Assembly: GCF_009676955.1 (NCBI RefSeq)
Contig: NZ_CP045696.1
Location: forward strand, 1,238,501 to 1,302,500
DNA length: 64,000 nt
Source of the DNA: Sodaliphilus pleomorphus
GTDB taxonomy: Bacteria; Bacteroidota; Bacteroidia; Bacteroidales; Muribaculaceae
Reading direction: 5' to 3'
Of the stretch, positions 1 to 8,682 are shown in pieces. Each line of letters opens with the position of its first letter. The first letter of the stretch is position 1. Under the pieces are notes generated by a model. That model did not search any database and had not been told where the DNA came from. It saw only the letters and a list, made by a program, of their open reading frames with translations. A program made the translations under genes and the position numbers.

Positions 1-1
1 C

Positions 2-343
2 AAGCTGAGGCGCGACTTCACCTCGAAGCTGGTGGCCACCAGGGCGCCGTTTATCGCACAGGGCTTTTTCTCCACGCTCAACTATGCACGTCTGGCATGC
101 CTTGTGGCGGCCGTAGCACTCGACTGGGATAACGCCGTTGTGGTGATCCTGGCTGCAGTGCTGGCCGTGGCCTCGTGGGCGATTGCCATCGTCGCCTTCG
201 ACAAGAGTGCCCGACCGCTGCAGGTGCCCAAGCTGGCCATGTGCGTGCCGCTCTTTGCCGCTTGGAGGCCCGTGGTGAACATGGTCTACCGCCTGCGCGG
301 CATCAAAACCAAGCAAAACAACTACACCTCGATCTATGACTGA
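2..343 (+). CDS. C-terminal end of a membrane protein, probably a family 2 glycosyltransferase
   Basis: The reading frame is open from the window edge, so only the last ~113 residues are present. They hold a basic stretch (KLRRDFTSKLVATRAPFI), two strongly hydrophobic segments and a basic tail (YRLRGIKTKQ). This layout matches the membrane-anchored C-terminus of many Bacteroidales family 2 glycosyltransferases, but no catalytic motif lies inside the window, so the call is inference from the tail and the next gene. The stop overlaps the start of the acyltransferase by 8 bases, which suggests co-translation and a shared role in building or modifying a surface polysaccharide. Confidence 0.45.
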   Translation, partial: KLRRDFTSKLVATRAPFIAQGFFSTLNYARLACLVAAVALDWDNAVVVILAAVLAVASWAIAIVAFDKSARPLQVPKLAMCVPLFAAWRPVVNMVYRLRGIKTKQNNYTSIYD

Positions 344-1400
344 GCGTGCCTCGAGCCATATCGCACCCCTCACCTCGTGGCGAAGCATCTTTGTGCTGTG
401 CATCGCGTGGTTTCACTGCGGCGTGATGCCCGTGTGCATGCAGCTCACCATGGCAGGGGTGGTGTGCTTCTTCATCATGAGCGGCTTTCTCACCTGCCGC
501 GCCCATCGAGGGCTGCAAGGGCGGGGGCTGGGCCGGTTTTTGGTCTCGCGTGCACTGCGGCTGTATCCTGCCCACTGGCTCAGCCTGGCCTTGTTCACAG
601 CCTTCACGGTTGCCGTGCACGAGAAGGGGCTCTACTGGCCGGCGCTGCTGCCCAACGCCTTGCTTGTGCAATGCTTCATCCCGGTGCGCGACTACTTCTT
701 CTCGTTCAACGTGCCCTCGTGGTTCCTGAGCAGCCTGCTGACCTGCTACCTGTGCTACGGGCTGCTGTACCGCGGTCTCAAGGCCATGCCGCTCAAGTGG
801 CAGCTCGCCACGGCAGCAGCCCTGATGGTGCCCTACGCCATAGCCATGGGCAGCATCGAGAGCAAGAGCGAGCTGGCCTGGGCCTACGTGTGCCCCCTGC
901 TGCGCGTCTATGAGTTTGCGCTGGGCATGGTCGCGTGCAACGTGTGCCACGCCGTGGGCCACCGCTGGGATGCACGCCGATGGCACTGGGCCGAGTGGGT
1001 GCCCGTGGGCCTCACCGCCCTGCTCACGGCCATCGACGTGTGCTGGCCGCAGCTGCTGGGCGCACGCTACGACCAAAGCATAATATGGGAAATACCCATG
1101 GCGCTGCTCGTGCTTGTGCACGCGCTCAACAACGACAATCCTGGCCCCGTGGGGCGGGCGCTATCGTGGCGGCCGCTTGTGTGGCTGGGCAGCATGAGCC
1201 TCGAGCTCTTCCTGCTGCAAGGCCTGGCCGGTCGCCTGTACAACTACCTGGTGGCTCCCGTGCTGGGCCACTACGGCATCGAGGCCTACGCCATGGTGCC
1301 TGTGGGCATGCTGCCCCTGCTCGTGGGCGGGGCCTGGCTCATGCACCGCTACTTCACCCGGCCCGTCCAGGCCTGGGCCGCCGCCAAGCTGCAAGGCTGA
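336..1400 (+). CDS. Acyltransferase 3 family integral membrane protein
   Basis: The 354 residues form about ten hydrophobic helices. The beginning has the family signature of helix, small-residue loop and FFIMSGFL, near residues 20-55. Acyltransferase 3 proteins (PF01757 type) move acetyl or other acyl groups onto extracytoplasmic sugars. The length is typical. The start overlaps the upstream glycosyltransferase-like gene (ATG inside its last codons), so the two are probably one unit. The natural substrate cannot be told from the sequence; an O-acetylated surface glycan or O-antigen is the usual role. The next gene begins 53 bases later and may or may not be in the same transcript. Confidence 0.8.
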   Translation: MTERASSHIAPLTSWRSIFVLCIAWFHCGVMPVCMQLTMAGVVCFFIMSGFLTCRAHRGLQGRGLGRFLVSRALRLYPAHWLSLALFTAFTVAVHEKGLYWPALLPNALLVQCFIPVRDYFFSFNVPSWFLSSLLTCYLCYGLLYRGLKAMPLKWQLATAAALMVPYAIAMGSIESKSELAWAYVCPLLRVYEFALGMVACNVCHAVGHRWDARRWHWAEWVPVGLTALLTAIDVCWPQLLGARYDQSIIWEIPMALLVLVHALNNDNPGPVGRALSWRPLVWLGSMSLELFLLQGLAGRLYNYLVAPVLGHYGIEAYAMVPVGMLPLLVGGAWLMHRYFTRPVQAWAAAKLQG

Positions 1401-1453
1401 AAAAAAGGGCGGCATGGCAATATTGGTGGCAAAAATGCGTTATAAAGGTTGAA

Positions 1454-2200
1454 ATGAATTGTAAATATTCCCGACATATCACGCTCGTGGTGATGCTGCT
1501 GCTCACAGTGGCGGCAGCGATGGCACAGGACAACGACAAGGTGCTCAACCGCCAGTATGCCGACATGAAGAAGCTGCACTTCGGCTTCTCGATAGGCATG
1601 AACTTCCAGGACCTCAACATCACCAACAACGGCTTCACTACCGCCGACGGCGAGCAGTGGTATGCCGACGTGCCCAACCACTCGCCCGGCTTCAGCGTCA
1701 ACGTGCTGGCCGACTACCGCCTGGGGCAGCACTTCAACCTGCGCTTCTCGCCCGGCATGTACTTTGGCAACAAGGTGGTGAAATACATCAACGCCCTGGG
1801 CGATGCCACAGCCCCCGACAAGACCCACTACCGGCAGAGCCAGAACATAAAGTCGACCTACGTGGTGCTGCCCGTAGAGGTCAAGTTCTCGGCACTGCGG
1901 CGCCACAACTACCGCCCCTACTTCACGAGCGGCGTGATGGGCGTGGTCGACGTGAGCAAGGACCGCCCCGACCAGCTGCAGCTCAAAAACAGCGACGTGA
2001 TGCTCACCGTGGGCATGGGATGCGACTTCTACCTGCCCTTCTTCAAGTTCTGCCCCGAGGTGAAATTCTGTTTCGGGCTCAAGAACATGCTCAAGAAAGA
2101 CCGCCCCGACCTGCAGGACAACGAGCAGATGATGCGCTTCACCCAGAGTGTCGACAAAATCAAGGACAACATGGTGGTGGTAACTTTCTATTTTGAATGA
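1454..2200 (+). CDS. porT: PorT-family outer-membrane beta-barrel protein (type IX secretion)
   Basis: The 248-residue product starts with a signal peptide (MNCKYSRHITLVVMLLLTVAAAMAQ). Alternating beta strands follow, rich in aromatic and charged residues (LHFGFSIGMNFQDLNI, FNLRFSPGMYFG), and it ends in a short strand closing on Phe-Glu, as outer-membrane barrels often do. PorT/SprT is an outer-membrane protein needed for the T9SS in Porphyromonas and Flavobacterium. Length and position directly before porP support the call. The frame stays open much further upstream, but the signal peptide fixes the start at 1454. Its stop overlaps the porP start by 8 bases. A generic PorT-like barrel with another role remains possible. 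Confidence 0.75.
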   Translation: MNCKYSRHITLVVMLLLTVAAAMAQDNDKVLNRQYADMKKLHFGFSIGMNFQDLNITNNGFTTADGEQWYADVPNHSPGFSVNVLADYRLGQHFNLRFSPGMYFGNKVVKYINALGDATAPDKTHYRQSQNIKSTYVVLPVEVKFSALRRHNYRPYFTSGVMGVVDVSKDRPDQLQLKNSDVMLTVGMGCDFYLPFFKFCPEVKFCFGLKNMLKKDRPDLQDNEQMMRFTQSVDKIKDNMVVVTFYFE

Positions 2201-3194
2201 CGTGCAACCAGTGAACAAGCTAAATACAGGCATAACGGCACTCGTGCTCCTGCTGCTGGCAGCGCTGCTGCCGGCAGGCGCACGGGCGCAAGTCGACGCC
2301 CAGTACACCCAGTACTGGGCCGTGCCCGGCTACTACAACCCCTCGGCCATAGGCAACAGCGACTACATCCACATCGTGGCCGGCAGCCGCGCCCAGTGGG
2401 TGGGCATCAAGCACGCCCCGCTGTCGTTTGTGGCCCTGGGCGACATGCCCTTCAAGCTGCTGGGCAAGCGGCTGGCCACAGGCGCCGTGATACAGCAGCA
2501 CAGCATGGGTCTGTACTCGGGGCTGAACGCCGGCGCCCAGCTTGCCTTCAAGCAGAAGCTCTTCAAGGGCACCCTGAGCGTGGGCCTGCAGGTGGGGCTC
2601 GTGACCGAGAGCTTCAAGGGCTCCAAGATAGTGATGCCCACGGGCGACAACGCCCACGAGGCCAACGACGATGCCATACCCAAGACCGACGTCTCGGGCA
2701 ACGCCTTCGACATGAACGCCGGCATCTACTACCAGCACAAGTACTTCTGGGCCGGCGCCTCGGTCACCCACATCACCCAGCCCAGTGTCGAGCTCAAGAG
2801 CGAGGGCAACGAGGAAGACATCTACGAGTTCCAGCAAGGCCGCACCTATTATTTTATGGCCGGCGGCAATATTCCAATCAAAAACACGTTATTTGAATTG
2901 CAGCCCTCGGTCATGGCCAAGACCAACACCAAGGTGTTTCAAGGCGAGGTCACGCTCAGGGCCCGCTACAACAAGTTCATCTCGGGAGGCGTGGGCTACC
3001 GCTACAAGGATGCCGTGAGCATCATGGTGGGAGCCAACTTCAAGAACTTCTTTCTTGGCTACTCCTACGACTATCCGGTGTCGGCCATCAGCAAGGCCAC
3101 CACGGGTAGCCACGAGGTGTTTATCAACTACAACGTGAAGCTGGATTTAGGAGACAAAAATAAAAACAAACATAAGAGTATTCGAATAATGTAG
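2193..3194 (+). CDS. porP: PorP/SprF family type IX secretion outer-membrane protein
   Basis: This 333-residue protein has a signal peptide ending near ARAQ and the family opening DAQYTQYWAVPGYYNPSAIG, followed by beta strands typical of PorP/SprF barrels. In the T9SS, PorP-type proteins sit in the outer membrane and link the periplasmic PorK/PorN ring or attached cargo to the membrane. The gene overlaps porT by 8 bases and ends 3 bases before gldK, so it is translated within the same operon. A second in-frame start (VNKLNTG) lies a few codons in, but the upstream ATG gives the tighter coupling. The barrel ends in a short Lys/Asn-rich tail (KNKNKHKSIRIM) rather than an aromatic residue. Confidence 0.9.
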   Translation: MNDVQPVNKLNTGITALVLLLLAALLPAGARAQVDAQYTQYWAVPGYYNPSAIGNSDYIHIVAGSRAQWVGIKHAPLSFVALGDMPFKLLGKRLATGAVIQQHSMGLYSGLNAGAQLAFKQKLFKGTLSVGLQVGLVTESFKGSKIVMPTGDNAHEANDDAIPKTDVSGNAFDMNAGIYYQHKYFWAGASVTHITQPSVELKSEGNEEDIYEFQQGRTYYFMAGGNIPIKNTLFELQPSVMAKTNTKVFQGEVTLRARYNKFISGGVGYRYKDAVSIMVGANFKNFFLGYSYDYPVSAISKATTGSHEVFINYNVKLDLGDKNKNKHKSIRIM

Positions 3195-3197
3195 AAT

Positions 3198-4643
3198 ATG
3201 AAAAAGCCATTAATCATTATCTTGACCGCAGTGCTCATGACCACAATCATGACATCGTGCTTCTCGGGCCGCCGCAGCATCAACACCCAAGGCGGCGAAG
3301 TCACGGGCATAGGCGCCACCACCTTCAGCGAGCCCACCCCCTATGGCATGGTGCTGGTCGACTGCGGGTCGATGAAAGAAGGCCCTGCCCAGCGCGACTC
3401 GCTGTGGGGCATCGACTCGGTGGCCCGCGGCGTGAGCGTCGACGCCTTCTGGATGGACGAGACCGAAATCACCAACTCCAAGTATAAGCAGTTTCTCTAC
3501 TGGGTGCGCGACTCCATCATACGCGAGCGCCTGGCCGACCCCGCCTATGGTGGCAACGAGGACTTCAAGATCGAGGAAGACAAAGAGGGCAACCCCGTGA
3601 AGCCCCACCTCGACTGGAGCAAAAACATACCCTGGAAAAATCCCAGCGAGGACGAGGAACGCGCCATCGAGAGCGTGTACCGCACCAATCCCATCACCGG
3701 CAACAAGGAGCTCGACCCCGAGCAGATGAACTACCGCTACGAGGTGTACAACATGACCGAGGCCGTGAAGCGCAAAAACCGCCTCGACCCCACCCGCCGC
3801 GACTACAACACCGACCACGCCGTGCCCACCAGCAATCCCGTCATCAGCAAGGACACTGCCTATATCGACGACGAGGGCAAAATCGTGCGCCAAACCATCA
3901 CGCGCCCGCTCTCGAGCCAGTACGACTTTGTCAACACCTATATTGTGAACATCTTCCCCGACACCACATGCTGGGTCAACGACTTTGAAAACGCCTACAA
4001 CGAGCCCTACGTGCGCATGTACTTTGCCAGCGGCAACTACAACAACTATCCCGTGGTGGGCGTGAGCTGGGACCAGGCCAACGCCTTCTGCAACTGGCGC
4101 ACCGAGTTTCTGCGCAAGTCGCTGGGCAAGGAGGGCGTCTACATCGAGCCCTACCGCCTGCCCACCGAGGCCGAGTGGGAATATGCCGCCCGCGCAGGCG
4201 TCAACAAGAACAAGTATCCCTGGGAGGGCGACATGCCGCTGAGCGAAGACGAGGGCTGCTTCTATGCCAACTTCAAGCCGCAGGAGGGCAACTACGTGAG
4301 AGACGGCAGCATCATCTCCTCGCCCGTGGGCACCTACCAGCCCAACGACTTCGGGCTCTACGACATGGCCGGCAACGTGAGCGAGTGGACCTCGACGGCC
4401 TACACCGAGAGCATCGACAAGATGACCAGCGACCTCAACCCCGAGTACCGCTACAACGTGGCCAAGGAAGACCCCTACAAGATGTCGCGCAAGATCGTGC
4501 GCGGCGGCTCGTGGAAAGACGTGGCCCACAACATACGCTCCGACATACGCATGTGGGAATATGAAAACGAGCAACGCTCCTACATAGGCTTCCGCTGCGT
4601 GCGCTCCAAGGTGGGCTACGCCAAGGCCAAGCGCAAGAAATGA
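3198..4643 (+). CDS. gldK: GldK/PorK, lipoprotein of the T9SS periplasmic ring
   Basis: The product of 481 residues carries a lipoprotein signal peptide with lipobox TSC at about residue 21. The body is a formylglycine-generating-enzyme-like fold: PYGMVLVDCGSM near residue 48, WMDETEITNSKYKQF near 91, RLPTEAEWEYAARAG near 320, YDMAGNVSEW near 390 and RGGSW near 435. In GldK/PorK this fold is structural. The lipoprotein forms, with GldN/PorN, large rings under the outer membrane that anchor the T9SS motor. It follows porP by 3 bases and precedes gldL by 96 bases, the order seen in the porPKLMN cluster. Length fits the family. Confidence 0.95.
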   Translation: MKKPLIIILTAVLMTTIMTSCFSGRRSINTQGGEVTGIGATTFSEPTPYGMVLVDCGSMKEGPAQRDSLWGIDSVARGVSVDAFWMDETEITNSKYKQFLYWVRDSIIRERLADPAYGGNEDFKIEEDKEGNPVKPHLDWSKNIPWKNPSEDEERAIESVYRTNPITGNKELDPEQMNYRYEVYNMTEAVKRKNRLDPTRRDYNTDHAVPTSNPVISKDTAYIDDEGKIVRQTITRPLSSQYDFVNTYIVNIFPDTTCWVNDFENAYNEPYVRMYFASGNYNNYPVVGVSWDQANAFCNWRTEFLRKSLGKEGVYIEPYRLPTEAEWEYAARAGVNKNKYPWEGDMPLSEDEGCFYANFKPQEGNYVRDGSIISSPVGTYQPNDFGLYDMAGNVSEWTSTAYTESIDKMTSDLNPEYRYNVAKEDPYKMSRKIVRGGSWKDVAHNIRSDIRMWEYENEQRSYIGFRCVRSKVGYAKAKRKK

Positions 4644-4739
4644 GGCGCGCCGCTCACGGCCACTCAAGAGACGACACAACAACATCACAACATCAATGGA
4701 TCTCAACTCGCGGCACAGCGCCGCTTAACGATAAAGAAA

Positions 4740-5717
4740 ATGGGTAAAATCAAAAAATACAAAAACGTTGTCGAGCGCTTCCTCTCGGGCGACTCGGGCC
4801 AGCGCTTCTTCAACTTTGCTTACAGTATAGGCGCCGCCGTGGTGATATGGGGAGCCCTGTTCAAAATCCTGCACCTGCAAGGCGGCAACGAGCTGCTCAC
4901 CATAGGCATGGGCACCGAGGTGCTCATGTTTATCCTCACCGCCTTCGACAGCCCCCAGAAGCAGTATCACTGGGAGCAGGTGTTTCCCGTGCTGGAGACG
5001 GGCAACCCCGACGACCGTCCCGACTTTGCCAGCGGCGCGGGCATCGTAGTGGGCGCCGGGGCAGCAAGCGCCGCCGCTGCCCAGCAGGAGCAAGAGGCCC
5101 AGGTGAAGGCTGCCGTGGGCCTGCCCCAAGGCTTGCAGCTCACCGAGGCCGAAACCACCTCGCTGAGCGAGAGTATACAGCGCATGAGCGCCGCCACCGA
5201 GCAACTCTCGAAGATGGCCGACCTCTCGGAAGCCACCAGCCGCTACCTCGAGCAGATGGCCGGCATCTCGGAGCAGATGGAACGCCTCAACAAGACCACA
5301 ACGGCCCTCAACGAGGTGTCGCAGACCCTGTTGCAAAGCTACAAGGCCATCACCGACAACAGCGAGGGCATCAAAGACAGCTCGACGGGCTATGTGGAGC
5401 AAATGCAGAGCCTGAGCCACAACATTGCCGGGCTCAACACCATCTACGAGATACAGCTCAAGGGCGTGAGCTCGCAACTCGACTCGATCGACCGCGTGAA
5501 CCGCGGCCTGAAGGACATACGCGACATGTACGAGAAGTCGGCTGCCGAGAGCGCCCACTACTGCGACGAGACCGAGAAGATGGCCCGCTACATGAAGCAG
5601 CTCAACAGCGTGTATGAAAAGATGATCAAGGCCATGACCGTCAACATGTACCGCCCCATGGGCGGCTCGATGCCCGGCGTTGACCTCAACGACGACGACA
5701 ACAACGACCAACAGTAG
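4740..5717 (+). CDS. gldL: GldL/PorL, inner-membrane stator-like subunit of the T9SS motor
   Basis: GldL and GldM form the proton-driven inner-membrane motor of the T9SS. The 325-residue product shows two hydrophobic helices, about residues 24-42 and 52-70, joined by KILHLQGGN. Charged residues of the kind shown to matter for proton coupling are present in or at these helices (K42, H45, E60). After an Ala-rich linker near residue 105 comes a long helical, probably coiled-coil cytoplasmic domain with many Gln, Ser and Glu residues, ending in an acidic tail (DLNDDDNNDQQ). The gene sits between gldK and gldM. The 96-base gap before it is the largest in the cluster and could hold a processing site or a weak promoter; I see no clear TAnnTTTG there. 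Confidence 0.95.
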   Translation: MGKIKKYKNVVERFLSGDSGQRFFNFAYSIGAAVVIWGALFKILHLQGGNELLTIGMGTEVLMFILTAFDSPQKQYHWEQVFPVLETGNPDDRPDFASGAGIVVGAGAASAAAAQQEQEAQVKAAVGLPQGLQLTEAETTSLSESIQRMSAATEQLSKMADLSEATSRYLEQMAGISEQMERLNKTTTALNEVSQTLLQSYKAITDNSEGIKDSSTGYVEQMQSLSHNIAGLNTIYEIQLKGVSSQLDSIDRVNRGLKDIRDMYEKSAAESAHYCDETEKMARYMKQLNSVYEKMIKAMTVNMYRPMGGSMPGVDLNDDDNNDQQ

Positions 5718-5738
5718 CACACACACAGTATAAAATAA

Positions 5739-7310
5739 ATGGCAGTACACAAAAATCAAAGCATGGCCGAGATGTCCTCGCGCCAGAAGATGATAAACCT
5801 CATGTATATCGTCCTCACCGCCATGCTTGCCCTCAACGTGTCGAGCGACGTGCTCAACGGCTTCAACCAGGTGCAGCAAGGCCTGGACCGGTCCAACCGC
5901 ACGCTCACGGCACGCAACCAGGCCCTGCTGGGCGAACTCGAGGCATGGTACCAGAAGTACCCCAAGGTAGACAAGGCCCCGCTCTACGAGGCCCAGCACA
6001 TGTGCGACGTCACCGACAGCCTCTACAACTATATCGACTCGCTCAAGATGGCCATCGTGCGCGTGTGCGACGGGCCCAAAGCCAACCCGCAGCACATCGT
6101 GGCACAAGACAACCTCGACGCCGCCGCCCAGGTCATGCTCCCGCCCACGGGCAAGAAGGGAGCCGAGCTGCGCGCGCGCATCGACCGCTACCGCAACTAC
6201 ATCGTGAGCTTGCTCAACGACGGCCAGAAGCAGAAGAGCATCGAGGAGGCCCTGTCGACAGCAACGGTAAAGACCAGCAACGGCAAGAAAAAATGGGAGG
6301 AAAGCATGTTTGAAAACATGCCCTCGATTGCAGCTGTGACCCTGCTCTCCAAGCTGCAGAACGACATACGCTTCTCGCAGGGCGTGCTGCTCAACCAGCT
6401 GCTCACAGGCCTCGACACGGGCGAGCTGCGCGTGAACTCGATCGAAGCCTTTGTGGTGCCCGACTCGCGCATCGTGATGCGCGGCCAGAAGTACACGGCC
6501 CGCATCGTGATGGCGGCTGTCGACACCATGCAGCGCCCCAAGGTGTACGTCAACGGCAGCATGCTCAACAACAACAAGGGCCTCTATGAGGTGGGCACTG
6601 GCTCGGTGGGCACATTCAACTACTCGGGCTGGATCGAGGTCACCGGCCGCGACGGCACCGTCACCAAGCGCGAGTTCAAGTCGAGCTACACCGTGATCGA
6701 GCCCATGGCCTCGATATCGGCCACGATGATGAACGTGTTCTATGCCGGCATCGACAACCCCGTGTCGATAGCCGTGTCGGGCGTGCCGCAACAGTCGATA
6801 CAGGCCACCATGACCAACGGCACCCTGGTCAAGAGCGGCGACCACTGGGTGGCCCACTCGAGTGCCATAGGCAAGGAGTGCACCATCAGCGTCACGGCCG
6901 AGCTCGACGGCACCCGCACCAATGTGGGCAGTGCCACCTTCAGGGTGCGCAAGCTGCCCGACCCCACCCCGTTTATCGCCTGGCGCGACGCCCAGGGCAA
7001 CACCCAGGAGTACAAGGGCGGCAAGCCCTTTGCCAAGGGCACCCTGCTGGCAGCCCGCGGCCTCGATGCCGCCATCGACGACGACCTGCTCAAGATCGAC
7101 TACCGCGTGGTGAGCTTCGAGATGGTGCTCTTCGACCAGATGGGCAACGCCATGAGCGAGCGCTCGGCCGGTGCCAACTTCTCCGACCGCCAGCGCGCCG
7201 CCATGCGCAACATGAAGCACGGCAAGCGCTTCTACATCTCGCGCGTGAAGGCCACCGGCCCCGATGGCGTGACGCGCGACATCTCGCCCATGGAGGTGAT
7301 CGTGAATTAA
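5739..7310 (+). CDS. gldM: GldM/PorM, periplasm-spanning subunit of the T9SS motor
   Basis: The 523-residue product has a short cytoplasmic N-terminus (MSSRQKMINLMYIVLTAML) leading into one membrane helix at about residues 18-36, then a large periplasmic region. GldM/PorM dimers rise from the inner membrane through the periplasm to touch the GldK/GldN ring and pass motion or energy from GldL. Motifs such as VNSIEAFVVPDSRIVMRGQKY and the beta-rich stretches after residue 220 fit the tandem Ig-like periplasmic domains of the family. The length matches. The gene follows gldL by 21 bases and precedes gldN by 43. Confidence 0.95.
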   Translation: MAVHKNQSMAEMSSRQKMINLMYIVLTAMLALNVSSDVLNGFNQVQQGLDRSNRTLTARNQALLGELEAWYQKYPKVDKAPLYEAQHMCDVTDSLYNYIDSLKMAIVRVCDGPKANPQHIVAQDNLDAAAQVMLPPTGKKGAELRARIDRYRNYIVSLLNDGQKQKSIEEALSTATVKTSNGKKKWEESMFENMPSIAAVTLLSKLQNDIRFSQGVLLNQLLTGLDTGELRVNSIEAFVVPDSRIVMRGQKYTARIVMAAVDTMQRPKVYVNGSMLNNNKGLYEVGTGSVGTFNYSGWIEVTGRDGTVTKREFKSSYTVIEPMASISATMMNVFYAGIDNPVSIAVSGVPQQSIQATMTNGTLVKSGDHWVAHSSAIGKECTISVTAELDGTRTNVGSATFRVRKLPDPTPFIAWRDAQGNTQEYKGGKPFAKGTLLAARGLDAAIDDDLLKIDYRVVSFEMVLFDQMGNAMSERSAGANFSDRQRAAMRNMKHGKRFYISRVKATGPDGVTRDISPMEVIVN

Positions 7311-7353
7311 CACAGAAAAAAACAGACAGCAAACAATTGACTTTAAGACAAAT

Positions 7354-8502
7354 ATGAAGTTTCTCAAGATTATCACCGTAGCCCTGCTGGCAGCCCTGGC
7401 TGGCCTGAGCACGCAAGCCCAGGTGGTGAGAAAGAAAGCCGGCGACGAGGGCAAGAAGAAGACCAACTCGGCCATCTCTGAGCGCCAGCAATCGTTCTAC
7501 GAGGTAAACGAGCCCAGCGACGCCGACCTGCAGTGGATGAAGGTCGTGTATCGAGAGCTCGACCTCACCAAGGGCAAGAACCCCGCCCTGTACTACCCCG
7601 AGGAGCCCAACGAAGACGGCCAGAGCCTGTTCTACATCATCATGCGCCTGGTGGCCGACGGCGACATCGACTGCTACGAGTGGCTCGACGGCCGCGAGAT
7701 GTTCACCCCCGAGTACAAGTACAAGGTGAGCAACATGCTCGACCGCTTCCACATCCTCTACACCACAGCCAAGGGCAGCACCGAGAAGCACCCCCGCTAC
7801 AGCATCGAGAACGCCGACATACCGGGCAGCGAGGTGCTGAGCTACTACATCATCGAGAAGTGGGAGTTTGACACCCGCAGCAACGCCATGAAGTCGCGCG
7901 TCGAGGCCCTGTGCCCGGTGCTGCACCGCGAGGACGAGTATGGCGTGATGCAGAAGTGGCCCATGTTCTGGGTGAAGATGAACGACATACGCCCCTACAT
8001 TGCACGCCAGTATGTGTTTACCGACGACGACAACAACCTGCTGCGCTACAACCTCGACGACTTCTTCAAGCTCAACATGTACAGCGGCGAGATCTACAAG
8101 GTGAAAAACCTGCGCAACATGACCCTGCGTCAGCAGTTCCCCGACGACAGCGCCTATCATCACGCCCAAGACAGCATCGAGGCCCGGTTGCGCCAGTTCA
8201 ATAAGAGCCTGTGGGTGCCCGACCGCGAGGAGCTCATGGCCGCCAAGGAGGCCCGCGAAAAGGCCGAAAGAGCCAAGGCAGCCCAGGCCGACGGCGACGA
8301 GCAGCAGGCCACCCAAGACGATGACGAGCAGCAGTCGACGACCGTGAAGTCGGCCCGCAAGCGCAGCAGCACCAAGCGCGGCAGCAAGGCCAAGAGCAGC
8401 AGCCAGAGCAAGTCGAAGCCCAAGACCACCAAGGTGAAGACCCGCAGCATCAAGAGCAGCAGCGGCGGCGCCACCCGCAGCGTGCGCAACCGCAAGCGCT
8501 GA
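7354..8502 (+). CDS. gldN: GldN/PorN, ring partner of GldK, with an unusual Ser/Lys/Arg-rich tail
   Basis: The product of 382 residues starts with a signal peptide (MKFLKIITVALLAALAGLSTQAQ). The conserved body runs to about residue 300, with YYPEEPNEDGQSLFYIIMRLV, EWLDGREMFTPEY and YFNP-like segments typical of GldN. GldN/PorN binds GldK/PorK and forms the ~50-nm periplasmic rings of the T9SS. The end is odd. After an acidic Gln/Asp stretch (EQQATQDDDEQQ) the last ~57 residues are almost only Ser, Lys, Arg, Thr and Gly. Such a basic tail could bind peptidoglycan, LPS or nucleic acid; its role is unknown. The gene closes the porT-gldN cluster. Confidence 0.93.
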   Translation: MKFLKIITVALLAALAGLSTQAQVVRKKAGDEGKKKTNSAISERQQSFYEVNEPSDADLQWMKVVYRELDLTKGKNPALYYPEEPNEDGQSLFYIIMRLVADGDIDCYEWLDGREMFTPEYKYKVSNMLDRFHILYTTAKGSTEKHPRYSIENADIPGSEVLSYYIIEKWEFDTRSNAMKSRVEALCPVLHREDEYGVMQKWPMFWVKMNDIRPYIARQYVFTDDDNNLLRYNLDDFFKLNMYSGEIYKVKNLRNMTLRQQFPDDSAYHHAQDSIEARLRQFNKSLWVPDREELMAAKEAREKAERAKAAQADGDEQQATQDDDEQQSTTVKSARKRSSTKRGSKAKSSSQSKSKPKTTKVKTRSIKSSSGGATRSVRNRKR

Positions 8503-8560
8503 CGACGTGCGAGCACAGCCAAGAAAAAGATACACATTTTTTTATAACAACAACTTCCCG

Positions 8561-8596
8561 GCATCCCGGCCTGAGCCTGTGGCTCGGTCGGGATGC
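8561..8596 (+). terminator. GC-rich hairpin after gldN, no U-tract
   Basis: The arms GCATCCCGGCC and GGTCGGGATGC pair across a short spacer that can itself pair (TGAGC/GCTC). The hairpin lies 59 bases after the gldN stop and 51 bases before the hcp operator. No T-run follows, so it may be a weak terminator, an mRNA 3'-end stabiliser or a boundary element. Confidence 0.5.
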
Positions 8597-8645
8597 TATC
8601 GTCGCGGGGGGGGGAAAAAAATTTATGGGTCATTAACATTGCGCA

Positions 8646-8659
8646 GTAACATTTGTTAC
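8646..8659. promoter_or_regulatory. Palindromic operator of hcp (GTAACATTTGTTAC)
   Basis: The 14-bp site has perfect 6-bp arms, GTAACA and TGTTAC. Its centre is 30.5 bp upstream of the -7 element TAACTTTG, which puts it near -41.5 relative to the likely transcript start. This is the classic place for activation by a CRP/FNR-family dimer. HcpR-type regulators control hcp in several anaerobes. A nearly identical site with the same spacing precedes the hemerythrin-like gene at 15895. The regulator's identity is inference. Confidence 0.7.
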
Positions 8660-8682
8660 CTCTGGGCGCAAGGCCGATGTGC

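Noticed and set aside
935..1453. Upstream extension of the porT frame inside the acyltransferase gene
   Set aside because: It is the +2 frame of the acyltransferase and rich in Arg, Ala and Gly. The signal peptide at 1454 marks the real start.
4725..7475. Antisense frame of 916 codons across gldL and gldM, plus similar long antisense frames at 3210-4706 and 60005-62965
   Set aside because: GC-rich codon bias removes stops from this frame. The translations are rich in His, Val, Gly, Ala and Leu without domains, and the sense genes are clear family members.
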